In this document: positions 51,228 through 62,675 of the stretch, one piece after another
Layout: every line of letters begins with the position of its first letter
Position numbering within the stretch: the first letter of the stretch is position 1
DNA from: Clavelina lepadiformis
Taxonomy: Eukaryota; Chordata; Ascidiacea; Aplousobranchia; Clavelinidae
DNA length: 64,000 bases
Direction: 5' to 3'
NCBI RefSeq assembly: GCF_947623445.1
Contig: NC_135246.1
Span: 994,501-1,058,500, forward strand
Program-made: the position numbers and the translations under genes
Notes under the pieces: generated by a model
The model's input: only the letters and a program-made list of their open reading frames with translations
What the model was told of the DNA's origin: nothing
Databases searched by the model: none

Positions 51228-52751
51228 ATGGCGTATAAATGTAAGTATTGGCTGAGTGCCGGGACCGCCGTCATAGAAGGTTTATTCTTCAGTGGAATAA
51301 TTTTCGGTTGGTCCTCAATCACTTGCGTGCTTAAAACAAAAGGATACTTCAGTTATTTGTGTGAAGATTCAGACGACAGTATTGTCTCGTTGTCAAATAT
51401 ATCTCAAGCCAATTCAACATCAGCCCCAGTGTCAAATTCTTCAACATGTTCGTCGTGTCGTGCTCAAGATGAATCCATCAACTTGGTTTTCACTGTAGCA
51501 AGTGCTGTGCTATCATTTTCTGCTTTCCCAAACGGATATGTCTTTGATCGCTTTGGCACTTGGGTATCTCGACTTATGGCAGCTATTCTTGTGACACTTG
51601 GTGGTATTTTAATGTCCATTTCGACAGTTAGCACATCTTGGCTGCTTTTTCCCGCCATGTGTAGCTTCGCCATTGGCGGGATTTTGCTTCTTGTCACAAA
51701 CATGCAGCTCGGAAATCTGTTCGGTAAAGCTCGATCGTCGGTGATCACCCTCCTAAATGGCGCACTCGATTCTTCTTCATTTGTTTTTCTTCTCATAAAA
51801 CTTGCTTACGAAAACGGAATAGACTTGACGACCATTTTTGTCTTCTTTTCTTGTTGCACGTTGTTTCTATGGATAAGAACATTCATCTTAATGCCTCGGA
51901 TGCATATTCCGTTCCCGTTGCCCAAAAAGGGAATTGAATATGGTTTGAAAGATTGTCGTTCGAAAAAGCAGAGTGATGAACACACCCTTTCTAACAAAGA
52001 GGAGGAGCGTGAAGAAATGATGTCAGCAGACGTGGATTTGAAGAAGAGTGAATCATACTGGACTTATCTAAAAACTGGGAAATTTTGGATGAATGTAATG
52101 CATTTTAGTGTTCTGCAATTAAGAAATTATTTCTTTCTCGGTACGCTTGTGAATTGGTTGAAATTTTTAATGTCTCCCGACTACAGTGATTTGGGTACTT
52201 ACCTAAATGCTTTTGGAGTTTGTCAGTTTTTTGGTGTTCTTACAGCGCCACTGAATGGAATGCTCATCGACAGCTGCATAAATTGGATGAAGAAATCGGA
52301 CGCTGACGAGTCGGTGGTAACAGCCAAAGCTGTTGCTCTTTCTGGATTTGTGACAACCACTCTTGGTGTAATCTTTTCCTTGGTTGTCATTATTCCATCA
52401 GTCAAAGTTCAGTACGCGTCTTTCATATTGCAAGTGCTTTTCAGGTCCTTCTTATATGGTGGTAATTGTAGCTTCGTAGCACTTTTATTTCCCAGCGAAC
52501 ATTTCGGAAAACTGTACGGAATGACAATGACACTAGCTGGCCTCGTCACTTTGTTTCAGTTTCCGCTCTTTAGTTTGGTGCTGCGGGTTTTTGAATCCGA
52601 CTTTCTTTTCATAAACGTAGCATTCATGGTGGTGTGCTTGCTAACTTACATTCATCCCGTCACTTTATACTATAGCAGCTGCCAACAGCAGAAGCAAAGT
52701 AAAAAGAGTGCTAACTCAGGAAAGAATGGAATATTACAAGCTGAGGCCTGA
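51228..52751 (+). CDS. SLC43-family transporter, closest to SLC43A3 (nucleobase transporter)
   Basis: A single uninterrupted 507-codon frame. It follows human SLC43A3 along its whole length: GIIFGWSSITCV and GYFSYLC near the start, QDESINLVFTVAS, FPNGYVFDRFGTWVSRL (major facilitator loop 2-3 motif), GGILLLVTNMQLGNLFG, ITLLNGALDSSSFVFLLIK, LMPRMHIPFPLP, the long charged central loop (about 240-275), FLYGGNCSFVALLFPSEHFG and LFQFPLFSLVL. Twelve membrane segments are expected. The first outer loop (45-80) has several N-x-S/T sites. Mammalian SLC43A3 moves purine nucleobases; SLC43A1/A2 move neutral amino acids, so substrate is inferred from the closer match. It lacks coding introns, unlike the vertebrate genes, which may mean retroposition or intron loss. 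Confidence 0.92.
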   Translation: MAYKCKYWLSAGTAVIEGLFFSGIIFGWSSITCVLKTKGYFSYLCEDSDDSIVSLSNISQANSTSAPVSNSSTCSSCRAQDESINLVFTVASAVLSFSAFPNGYVFDRFGTWVSRLMAAILVTLGGILMSISTVSTSWLLFPAMCSFAIGGILLLVTNMQLGNLFGKARSSVITLLNGALDSSSFVFLLIKLAYENGIDLTTIFVFFSCCTLFLWIRTFILMPRMHIPFPLPKKGIEYGLKDCRSKKQSDEHTLSNKEEEREEMMSADVDLKKSESYWTYLKTGKFWMNVMHFSVLQLRNYFFLGTLVNWLKFLMSPDYSDLGTYLNAFGVCQFFGVLTAPLNGMLIDSCINWMKKSDADESVVTAKAVALSGFVTTTLGVIFSLVVIIPSVKVQYASFILQVLFRSFLYGGNCSFVALLFPSEHFGKLYGMTMTLAGLVTLFQFPLFSLVLRVFESDFLFINVAFMVVCLLTYIHPVTLYYSSCQQQKQSKKSANSGKNGILQAEA

Positions 52752-54793
52752 ATTGGTGCCTGTTTAAAGCAAAGCTGTTACCATTTAATTGAAAAGTCTT
52801 CAAGTGCCAATACTTTAAAGTAACTTCATGTTTGCGGATTTTAAAGTTAATAAGGCATTAATTTTCGTTTTAAAGCTTGTTTTTTTACCCTTTAGCCATA
52901 ATTGACTTACTTCTGCCTATATTTAATTTTACATCTTTGGTTAATTTTGAGTTTAATAGGTTGAAATTTAGCCGCACGTTTTTTGTAAATTTTTTTAAAA
53001 TGTTTGATTTATGTAGGATGTTATTTGCTCTTGATGACTAGGTTATTGATCGTAAAAACATATTATTGACTTCTTATTAGGAATTATATCGCATGTCTTT
53101 GTATCCAGATGCTGTATATACTGTAGTACTGCTAAGATTTTTCGCTTGAAGTTGTAGTAATGTCATGGCAAGCTGTCACAAGCTTTCCATTCTCAGCTTT
53201 TTTCTGGTTCTCATTTTTTATGTGCTCATATCCACAGATAGGTGCTCCCTCTGTGTGAGAACATGGCAGCTTACATGATAGTTCCCCATCTAGATTCTAA
53301 CTTTTACAGTTACTAATATATTTAATTTATTCTAATTAAAACTGTGCATCCACTGTTTAAGTTCCATTGTTTTAGTAATACTTAGAAACCATCTATTTAC
53401 TGATTCACTCCTAATACACAATCTATTGATGCTGTTATGTTATTAGTGTGTGTAGTGTTTGATCAGCTTGGGTGAAACTTACTGTTGGTTTGTTGTTTTC
53501 CATTATGCTTAGTAAAATGTGATAAGTTTGTTTTCAACCAATTTTTCTGTGACTATTGACGTTAGTTAGTTATGACAATGCTGCTAATTTATTGTTTTCT
53601 TATGATAATAATTGCAAAAATTATATTCAAAGAATTATAAATACATTAGTTGGCAACCTACAGCCCAGTTCCACATAATGCCTCACTTGCAGTTTCGTAT
53701 GGATTTATCGCAATTCATAATACGAATATTTCTTAACACCTCCCCTTTGTTTGCAAATATAACTTGCAGATTAGCCGATGAAATTGTCTCTGTTCATTGC
53801 TGCCTGGTTCTGTGCAATCACAGTATCATATAATATTGTAGAAATTCGTGAAGATCTTTAATGTTTTTGAAAAGGTTGCCAACCTCCGTGTTAATAACCA
53901 CTCACAGTGGTATCAACAAAACAGATCCAGTTTTCCTGTGATGTAAAATTTACAGGACTCAACTTTGCGCTGTTTCAGTGTATATTTTGATAGCGAGTGT
54001 GTTTGTTGGATTGTGTAGGGTCTGTCTAGAAATTATTCGGTGCGCATAATACTTGGTAGTTCCAATTAAAATACGTAAAATTAAACTTTCTACAAATCAT
54101 TAGCAATGATTGCTATCTTGATATTACTGTTGTATACAGAAGGTCGCACTGTGCAATTAGATAAAATCTTAATTTACCTCAAATAATATTTAGTGTAATT
54201 TATATGTTTTGTATACTTCAGAGTGCGATTGTTGTTTGCGATTGTCAAAATGTTTGAATGCTGAAACCTACAGAACACTTTTTACTCACTATGTCACCTT
54301 ACTGTTTATGTTTGTACATAATTATGATTCACCAGGATAAAATGTATATATGTCAAGTGTGATAGAATTCTTTCACGAAACCCGTTAATGCCAAAGTTGT
54401 TGATGCTAATTGATTGCCCTACTCATACTCGTTACAAATTCTAGCTCACAATCAACGATAAGCCTGTCGCAAAGAAACGAAATTCATTTGAAGAACTTTG
54501 CATGTGTATTGTACATAATGTTTCATTTGATTTTAGGTAGTTAAGGTCGTGTAAGTTTAGTTTATCTGTACATAAGACTATAAGAGGTGAATATTATTTA
54601 ATAACTTTTTTCTCGTATCGTGTGAAACATCTGCATTCACTTCGAACAATGCTGTACTGAGAGTCGTATGAATGGGTCGATAAACAAGGGCAACTTTAAC
54701 AGAACTTGCAAGGTGAGACAATTATAAAAAGATGATATTTTACTCATATATATATATAATTGTTGAATATGCTATGTGTAACCACAGTTTATA
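52752..54793. other. Downstream of the SLC43 gene, no further gene seen
   Basis: AT-rich sequence, probably 3' UTR for some distance. No exon set, RNA gene or clear repeat recognised. Confidence 0.5.
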
Positions 54794-55595
54794 CAGACGA
54801 AATTGGTTAATCGTATACTGGTTAAACGTATCAATCGTTTTATGGTATCAAAATCTGAAATCCCAAACCAAATCCTATCTAATGTTAAGTAAAACCATCG
54901 GTTAATCGAATCACACTTAAAGGAATAAATTTTGATTATGGTATCAGGATTTGCTTCTCACTTGCATACTGCGGTCATTTAATCGTATCATCATCTTCGG
55001 CCAGATGTTCGGAAGCAAAGATGAGCCACGCATCTCATGCTTACCGATAAGCAAAAGGAGAATGCCTTTTTCGCGTAATTGTGTCTACGTTTAAAATCAA
55101 AGCGGAGATGAGGTCACGTGTGCGGTCAACTCAAACAACGAATTATATATTTTACAAAGACAGCACAAAGGAAAAAAAAGCAACTACAGTACCGGTATCG
55201 ATTACACTTGAAAAAAAGGCTGTGACGTAACAAAGACCATTCACGATAAAAGGAGAGTCCGATTAAAGTTTGCCGAAAAAATGCTTTATTCAACAACGTG
55301 CTCTTGGTCAATAGCTGGCAATGTAGCCAGCTGTGTTGCGTAACACAGTGCAATAGGCCACTACAGTAATAAACTCTACATAATTTAACCAGAATTGTAG
55401 TCAGCTGACGTTGTAGGATTCATAGAGTTGTACAGTGCTGTAATGCCCATTGCAACCGAGTTAGCTCATACACATTATCAACAATAATGCCTGTTCATGA
55501 TAAACATTTTTTTAACATATTGGTTAAACGGATCAATCGGATAATCGTATCAAAACGTCTGGCAAATAGGTGATATGATTCACCGATTTCGTCTG
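54794..55595. mobile_element. TA-flanked MITE, about 800 bp, upstream of RAB39
   Basis: Inverted ends CAGACGAAATTGGTTAATCG (left) and CAGACGAAATCGGTGAATCA (right, other strand), with TA directly outside each end (54792-54793 and 55596-55597), as for Tc1/mariner-type elements. Both ends continue with related motifs such as GGTTAAACG-ATCAATCG. No transposase. It ends 130 bp before the RAB39 start codon and so may supply part of the promoter. Confidence 0.75.
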
Positions 55596-55728
55596 TATAT
55601 GGCACTGTTCCATAAACTTATTGCTTTATTTGTATCATTGGTTACTGCTGTTGTTGGTACGTACAATTAGTTAAGTGAGTTATCAGAAGTGACGATATTT
55701 ATTCTTGTCAACTTTCATTGTCTTCAGA

Positions 55729-58700
55729 ATGACCACCTTAATTGCACGATCTGATACAATTTGGGCATATCAATTCCGTATTGTTTTGCTTGGTGATTCG
55801 ACTGTTGGCAAATCAGCTTTGCTTCGAAGACTAACCGATGGTTGCTTTTTTGAAGTTAGTGTCATTGCTCAATTGTCAGTGCTTAATTGTCATTGCTTAA
55901 TTTATAATTGCTGTGTGGATGTACTTACTACAAACTTTATACACCAGGATTTCCCAAACTTTTTGGTCTAAGGACTCCTATTTGTGAATCTGTTATTTCT
56001 CGGAACCCCAGTGTTATGTCGAATCAAATTTTTCTGCCCCACTGGTGTGGAAGGATAATTAATACAAAAATAAATAGCACTGATTTATGTTTATTAACAA
56101 CATTGATGAGACAGATGGGGTAGCTTATTTGATTGCAAAAACTTACGAAATGATTTCAATTACGAATCACTGCAACAGTTATCCATGTCTCGCTTTTTGT
56201 ATTTTTTGTTATCGTCACCTATCCCTAGTGGTTCGTGGGCCCTAGTTTGGGGAACCCTGCCATACACTGCACCGGTAACTAAGTTTTAAACGCTGATGTG
56301 TATAGGAAGTAAGAATCCATGTTTCACTGATGACCAGGGTTGGAGCGATAACATCTGCCAAATAATCGAGTAAACGGTTATGTAAATGGTTTTATTCGAT
56401 TTGTAATCAGTCTTTTTAGACTATTGTGACGAATAAATGGAATAATTATGCCAAAACCCAAGCAATATTCGATTAGATGATAATCGATTTTTCTTAGATT
56501 TTGGTCAGTTAGTTCGAATAAACTGTGTGTTTTGGACCATTAAATTAATAACTTTTCATACACTTTCCAGAGTTTGGATGATTACTTCTAGAACGTCAAT
56601 TGAACAATCAGTCGAGAAAAGCGATATTTTTGACTCCAAAACAACTGATAAAATTGCTACATTAGCTTCGAAATAACCTAAAATATATTTAACTAAGTTT
56701 TGACTGCGACAAGTTTTACATAAATCACACGTAGACAACTATGTGCATCGTTTTAAATATATTAAAGTGGATAAACAACTGTAAACTGAACCCAGTCTAA
56801 TAGTTTTGCCGTTACAATTCACAATTATGCAGTGCACGACGCATGTTGTTCTACATTTACGTTATTGTGATGTGTCGATGGCATTGTTCGCTACAATGAA
56901 AGATGCTTGCTTGACCGTGCAGTTTGTAAAGTGTTGAAAAACAACTATTGTTGGCTGCGCAAAACTACCAAGTAGTCAACGATTAATTCTATGTGGGATG
57001 AAATTTAATCATTAAGTATGACTGGAAAATCGATTGCAATTTGAATTAAGAGCAAAGTTTTTACGATTAAAATCGATCATTTTTTACTTTGGTTCCCTAA
57101 AACTCGAATCATGAATCGATTACTATGTCTTTGTTGCCTTAACAATCGGGTAATCAACCGGTTAATAAAGGTGAATCCCGAATTTATTCGAAAAAAATTC
57201 AATTATCAATTAAATACTAACGATTGACAATCGATTACGAATAACAATTACCCCAACTCTTCTGATGACTTCCATATATTGGTTAATTTCGTCATGTTCA
57301 TTTAGGTGTCAGATCCAACTGTTGGTGTTGATTTTTATTCGCGCTTGATTGAAATTGATCCTTGCACGAGAATTAAACTTCAACTGTGGGACACGGCTGG
57401 ACAAGAAAGGTTTAGGTATGATGTCTCCAATTCCTACTCCATTTTAACTTAAAGTATAGGCTTATGTTGGTGCGAGGAATTCATGTATATCAAGGACTAC
57501 TACTACTAGTATAAAGGGCATCATGTGTTTTGATTTTGCACTCATTGACATCATGATCACTGACAATCACATTATAATGTGTGCCAATTTGCAACGGATT
57601 TTCGGCCTGACCAGTAACCACTAAATAAGTTCTTATAAATAATAAGTACCAACATTTTTACTTCATATTGAAATAAGGCGCATTTGTGAGCAGTGGCCCC
57701 ACCAGTTATATAGAATGCTGCGGTCACATTAATCACAGCACTCATAATGTCATCCCGGTATAAAATCATAGAAATTCCAGTTCTTGACACACAGTTCAAG
57801 TTCAATCAATCACAGTTCTTGTAAAATATATGTTATATTTTTCAGGTCAATAACCCGCTCATATTATCGTAACTCGGTCGGGGCAGTGCTGGTTTACGAC
57901 GTGTCAAATCGTCAGAGTTTAGAGAACATCATGGAGTGGGCGGACGAGGCACAACTCCACGTTGCTCCGAGGAAGATGAGTTTTATCTTGGTCGGGCAGA
58001 AGAGTGATGTTGGGGAGAGACAGGTCTCACTACTTCATAAATTTTATAGAAATGGAAAAAATCCTTCATGAGAAATTCGATATTTTTCTTAATGCTTTCT
58101 AAGGCATATTGCTTAGTCATGTCAATGTAACATAGGAAAATGATAATGGTTATGCTTGATAGTTTTTTGAAAGAAGTCTCTATAGTTTTATGGAAAATTT
58201 GCTTAAAATCTCTGATATTTGAACAATTTTACTGGCTATGCAGATTTCGACAGAAGAGGGCGCTGCATTTGCCCGAGCGCACAAAATTCCCTTCGTCGAG
58301 ACTTCAGCAAAACTTGGAGTAAATGTGGATCATGCGTTCGTGACCTTAACTAAGCAAATCTTCAGGTAATTTTGCTACAGGCAAAACTCTGCTAACTCGT
58401 TCTATGAATTGTCACCGGTTACTGAATAAGATTTATTTAGAAACTTTAGTATATAATGTTGGCAACATTTCCAGGAACTATTGTTTGTGTTTGGTCCACT
58501 TTGGGTTTCAACCAGGGCTTTGGAGCAGGCATAAATATTAAATTGCTCCAGCTCCGGAGCCCTCTTTTATCATATATCAGCTCCGGCTCCATTACGTCAA
58601 AAACTGAGGTTTAAAGATAAACGCTCAATTTGGAATATCTAGCGTTTCAAAATAATCACAAAGAAACTAACACAATCAATGAACACAAAATATTTGATTC

Positions 58701-59141
58701 TGCACAAAGAAGTGTTCAAAAACCATTCGTACGAAGGAATAATATTGCCTCCATCAAGTCTTCTTTCATCGAACATCTTAAATCTTATGAAATACCTCGG
58801 AGCTGGAGCTATTTTTCAAACAACTGGCTCCAGCTCCAAAGCCCTGGTTTCAACTGTTGGAATTGGAAAACTGCAATTTGTATTAAAGTTAATGAATAAA
58901 AGTCAATGTTAAAAAGTTGAAGTTAAATTTTAAAATTAATTTTAAATTTTAATTATATAATTTTTAGATTTAGTTAATTTAAGTTAAATAATTAATTTCA
59001 ATTAAAAAGTTGTGTGGCCTTAGGTTGGTGAAATCTGGCGAGATAACACCAGAGGATGGTTGGGACGGAATAAAATCTGGACTCGTCCCGAGCACCGTTC
59101 AAACACTTGATGTCGCTGAAGAGAAACGGAGCTGCTGTTAA
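55729..59141 (+). CDS. RAB39: RAB39-like small GTPase, 5 exons
   Basis: Vesicle-trafficking GTPase; RAB39 proteins act in endosome-autophagosome traffic. Exons: 55729-55854, 57306-57415, 57846-58023, 58244-58365, 59024-59141; phases fit and give 217 residues, the length of human RAB39A. Motifs: P-loop GDSTVGKS (22-29), switch [13 protein letters not shown] (45-56), [10 protein letters not shown] (70-79), [18 protein letters not shown] (157-161) and a C-terminal Cys-Cys for geranylgeranylation. The guanine-specificity motif, normally NKxD, reads QKSD (130-133); mammalian RAB39 also departs from N here. The stretch between P-loop and switch I is four residues shorter than in RAB39A. Introns 1 and 4 hold MITEs. 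Donor GTCTCA after exon 3 is weak but required by the frame. Confidence 0.93.
55945..56259. mobile_element. hAT-type MITE, 315 bp, in RAB39 intron 1
   Basis: Ends CAGGATTTCCCAAACTTTTT (left) and CAGGGTTCCCCAAACTAGGG (right, other strand). Flanks TTATACAC (55937-55944) and CCATACAC (56260-56267) agree at six of eight positions, consistent with an older 8-bp duplication. Confidence 0.78.
56335..57261. mobile_element. hAT-type non-autonomous element, 927 bp, in RAB39 intron 1
   Basis: Starts CAGGGTTGGAGCGATAAC and ends, on the other strand, AAGAGTTGGGGTAATTGT. Perfect 8-bp flanks CTGATGAC at 56327-56334 and 57262-57269. The interior is rich in AATCGATT-type motifs and codes for nothing recognisable. 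Confidence 0.85.
58513..58846. mobile_element. hAT-type MITE, 334 bp, in RAB39 intron 4
   Basis: Inverted ends CAGGGCTTTGGAGC on both sides, continuing into GGAGCTGGAGC-type repeats, with perfect 8-bp flanks GTTTCAAC at 58505-58512 and 58847-58854. ORFs of 77-89 codons that cross it are by-products. Confidence 0.92.
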
Positions 59142-60583
59142 TATCACCGCAACCATCTTGCAAGCAATGAAATACTTTTCGTTAAAACTGCTTATTTTTT
59201 TTTAGTTTATCATATTCATTCCTCAAACAGATAATATTAATTATGCTTGTTTGTATTAAAATGTCATGTTCTGACCTACGGAGCCACTCAGTTGTTGTTT
59301 CTAATACTGATACGAATACTCATAATAATACTAATTAACTCAACTAATACCACGATTTTTTGCTGGTTTGTGTTGGTGGTTAACTGCCTTTGCACGTTAT
59401 CTTTATGAACCCAATTTTGCACGTTTATGATATTGTTTATGTCACTGTAGTATTATTTCACTAAACAGCTGTTAGCAATAATATTTCTATAGGGTTACAA
59501 GTAATCTACTGAGCTTTTCCAAAAACTGTTTGTTGTAAGGTTGTCACTTGTCTTTGAAGTGTGAATTTCTCAAATTTTATCGGAGTAATTTTCGTTTGTG
59601 ATTAAATGAATTTTATTCTCAACAACATGAGTTTAATTATGCTCAATATAATTTACTGGTATTCACCTTCTTGATAGAAATTATTTTTAACGTGGTTTAT
59701 TAACTGCGTCGTCTCACGCCGTTACTTTTATCTTCTGAACATGAGATTTTTATAATTTGTAGTGCAAATGCATATGTGTAATTTTTTTTTAGTTGCTCAA
59801 TCTTAAACCAGTGCTGTGTTTAGTATTAGTGTTACGTATTCAAATGTAGTGTTGAAATCTTATTTGTACGGTTATGTTTATTACACAAAATGGAAGATTT
59901 CTATCCAATTATCCATAAAATATCCTTTTTCTAGCTGCTGCATGCATTTGCAACTTTCTTATGTGATTATTGTTTACTTTTAAATCTATGTTTGCGTCTT
60001 TCCAATAATCTTATTGTAAGTGTCATTAATGCCTTAAAGTTGCTGTCTTTGAACGCTTTTACTGGTGATATACTTAGCGAAAAATTTGTTTCCCTGTTCT
60101 TGGTGCAGCCATTTTCTACTTCTTCAATATCTTTAATTGTAATTATCAGCTAAATCAACTTTCTATATGCAGAAGCAGTTTGTTATTTGCGTGGTATATG
60201 CACTGTACATATCTTCATGGCCATCATGGTAAGCTGCATAAGACAAGCCTGGTGCTCTCTGTATTTTTATGTTGTACAGTACTTGGAGATTTTTGCACGT
60301 TGTGTGTCGTTTATGTCAGTCACTGGTTTAGTGGTGAATACTGTGTTGTGAGGTTGATATATGATTTGCTGTCAAAATTGAAGGTTCATTCGGTGAATAT
60401 GTATGTAAATTTCACATTCAATTCCAAACGAACCGTTACTGTCCTCTAACTGTTTTGTTTTCAATCTTAAGGATTGAATAAAGACAAACAGACTGAAATA
60501 CTCTTGCTAACATGATGAAATGCCATTTTACATTTAGCTTTCTTTTTCAAACAAACAATAAATATGCAGACCACAAAAAAAGT
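59142..60583. other. Convergent spacer: RAB39 3' UTR and end of COQ3
   Basis: A canonical AATAAA lies at 60477-60482 in plus orientation and would suit a RAB39 3' UTR of about 1.35 kb. The 89-codon ORF at 60180-60449 has no motif and is taken as UTR. No other gene seen. Confidence 0.5.
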
Positions 60584-62181
60584 TCAAACATTGACCGCTT
60601 CAACATTCTCTTCATCTAACACCTCATCCTCCAGTTGTTTGGTCGCGTGGAAGATGTAGTTGATGTCTTTGTCACTACTCCACGTCCATTTATCTTGCAA
60701 CGGGTTGTACCTCATCCCTAGCATCTTACGCAGGTGACAGTTGGCTGCAGCGTTCCACAATTTAGAAACTGAGTTATTCTGTTTTCAACCCCCTAGGTCA
60801 CAATTCCACTACTGAGACTTACCATTTGCGAGAAAACCGTTGACTTCTGTTGGCGTTATAAGCTTGTTCCAATCGTGCGTTCCTTTTGGAACGATGTTCA
60901 GAATTTTTTCAGCAACAAAAATTCCCAAAAGATATGAAATTTGCGTTCGGTTGATTGTGCTTGCAAAAAGTGATCCACCCGGCTGGTTGAGGGAAAATAA
61001 TTTAATTAACAACTATAGACGCAAGTGCAAACCGGCTGGACAATGCTATTTTTATTATATGATAAATGTAAATATTTACCTTAAGAACGTTTGTGCACAT
61101 CTTGATAAAATCCTCTGGATTATTGACGTGTTCAATCACCTCAGATGCTATGACGCAATCAAACTTTAGAGTTCCTAGCGCTACAATGTCTTCAAGCCAG
61201 AAGTCAAGGTATTGTAGATCTTCGAGTTCTGTATCATTGCCCCTGAAAAGGAAACACGACAATCGAGTTATGTTTCCAGCAGTTGGCATATCGAGCTCAT
61301 TGTGTTAAAGACAAAAATTTGCAAAACATTTTCACATAAAATAACGTTGGAACATTTACTGAAACAATGAGCAATAGTAGAAATATGGTGGTTCTATATT
61401 TTGCAAGTAACTTTTATATTTTACGATTTCACTAAATCGGCTAAATCATAGATTTCTTTCGATGCAAAAAGGCTTAAATGCATATTAATGGGAACCTATG
61501 ACTCTTTGCAACGGTCAAAACTTCCTTGCTAGAGTCAAGACCAACAACTGAGGCTCCAAGTCTTGAAAGCGGCTCCGACAAAATTCCAGCCCCACAACCA
61601 ACTTCTAAAATCTACAGGAAATTAAAAAAAACGAAGTTATAAAACGGTTAATAACAGTCTAAAACTCAATATCAGAAGACAGCAGCAGAAAAATTTGTGG
61701 AAATTTTGCACTCACTGAAACGCCTGAAAGTGGTTTTGATGTGTGACTATTTCCATGGCCTTGAAGAAGCAAGTTGTCTCGGATGAAAGGCACACGAAGC
61801 TTATTCATACTGTGGAGTGCTTTCATGCTGCCTTTTGTATCCCACCAGCTATTAAGATTAACAAGTTGAAATGTTTTGTTGCTAAAAACCTCGTAAATGT
61901 TCAAAAATTAATCACCTTTTGGCAAGTTGTGAAAATCTTTCAGTTTCTTCTTCTGAAACTGAGCTTGAGTGTTGTAACCTCACATTTGCAACACGGGTCC
62001 TTTCGCTTCCAACTTTAATCGCTCGTGTGTTTTCAGGTGGGTATAAACTCCACACAAGTTGTGTATTTTTGGTAAAGAAACTTCTTAATGACACTGAAGC
62101 CGCGGCAGCTAATTTCGGCACTGCTGTATATTTTGTTCCAGATATCAGATGGTGGCAATCTCTACAAGTTACTCCTAGCAT
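60584..62181 (-). CDS. COQ3: COQ3, ubiquinone biosynthesis O-methyltransferase, 6 exons
   Basis: Mitochondrial SAM-dependent enzyme that performs both O-methylations of the ubiquinone head group. Exons on the minus strand: 62181-61916, 61881-61716, 61611-61496, 61242-61080, 60982-60823, 60744-60584; phases fit and give 343 residues (human 369). Key blocks: LHSMNKLRVPFIRDNLLLQG, the SAM loop ILEVGCGAGILSEPLSRLGA (from residue 145), VVGLD, FDCVIASEVIEHV, PGGSLFASTINRTQISYLLG and IVPKGTHDWNKLITPTEV. The N-terminus is Ser/Arg/Ala-rich as for mitochondrial import, though it begins with an odd CRDCHH. The first intron is only 34 bp. An acceptor (TTTTTAG) stands 12 bp before the ATG, so a 5' exon, a trans-splice site or a fusion with the upstream gene is possible. 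Confidence 0.94.
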
Positions 62182-62459
62182 TGTGAAATTTGCCTAAAAA
62201 CAAAACGTTTTAAATAAGGTTTCTTAAATTTCTGTAACAGTCGGTGTGAAAAATGACAAATCAAAAACAATTCCTTTCAGCAAAAAGTGCACTTCTTAAC
62301 AGAAAACAGACAGCAACAACAAAAAAATTTTCTTAGATATGTGCCAAGCTACAAATTAGGTTCTGTGAAAGTGATCTTTTTCTACAACAAAAGTTACATT
62401 TGTCATACTCGAAGTGATTACTTTTCTGTCGTTGACAGCCAAAGTTAAAAAATATAAAC

Positions 62460-62618
62460 CTGACCAAAATATCTTTCAATAGCACGGCCAATACTTTTCA
62501 ACTCATCATCTAATGCTATGTCGAAGATGGGAGTGTTTTTGCAAGCAAGTTTTTGAGAGTTTTTACACAGATTGTCCCACAGTAAAACGCGTGTCATTTC
62601 TTTGCTCCCATGTTGAGG
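62460..62618 (-). CDS. Candidate exon between the unknown gene and COQ3
   Basis: On the minus strand a 53-codon open block lies between a strong acceptor (TTCACTTCATTTCAG) and a donor (GGTCAG-GTTTAT), phase 0 at both ends. It begins PQHGSKEMTRVLLWDNLCKN and ends SIGRAIERYFGQ. The same frame extends upstream to an ATG at 62666. It could be the last part of the upstream gene (via a 66-bp intron), a 5' exon that reads in frame into COQ3, or a separate start. Not recognised. Confidence 0.5.
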
Positions 62619-62675
62619 CTGAAATGAAGTGAATTTGAAGCTGTCAGACCTCTTGGTCACAAACATTTTCTTTTG

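Noticed and set aside
58630-58912. Two overlapping plus ORFs of 77-89 codons
   Set aside because: They lie mostly within the MITE at 58513-58846 in RAB39 intron 4.
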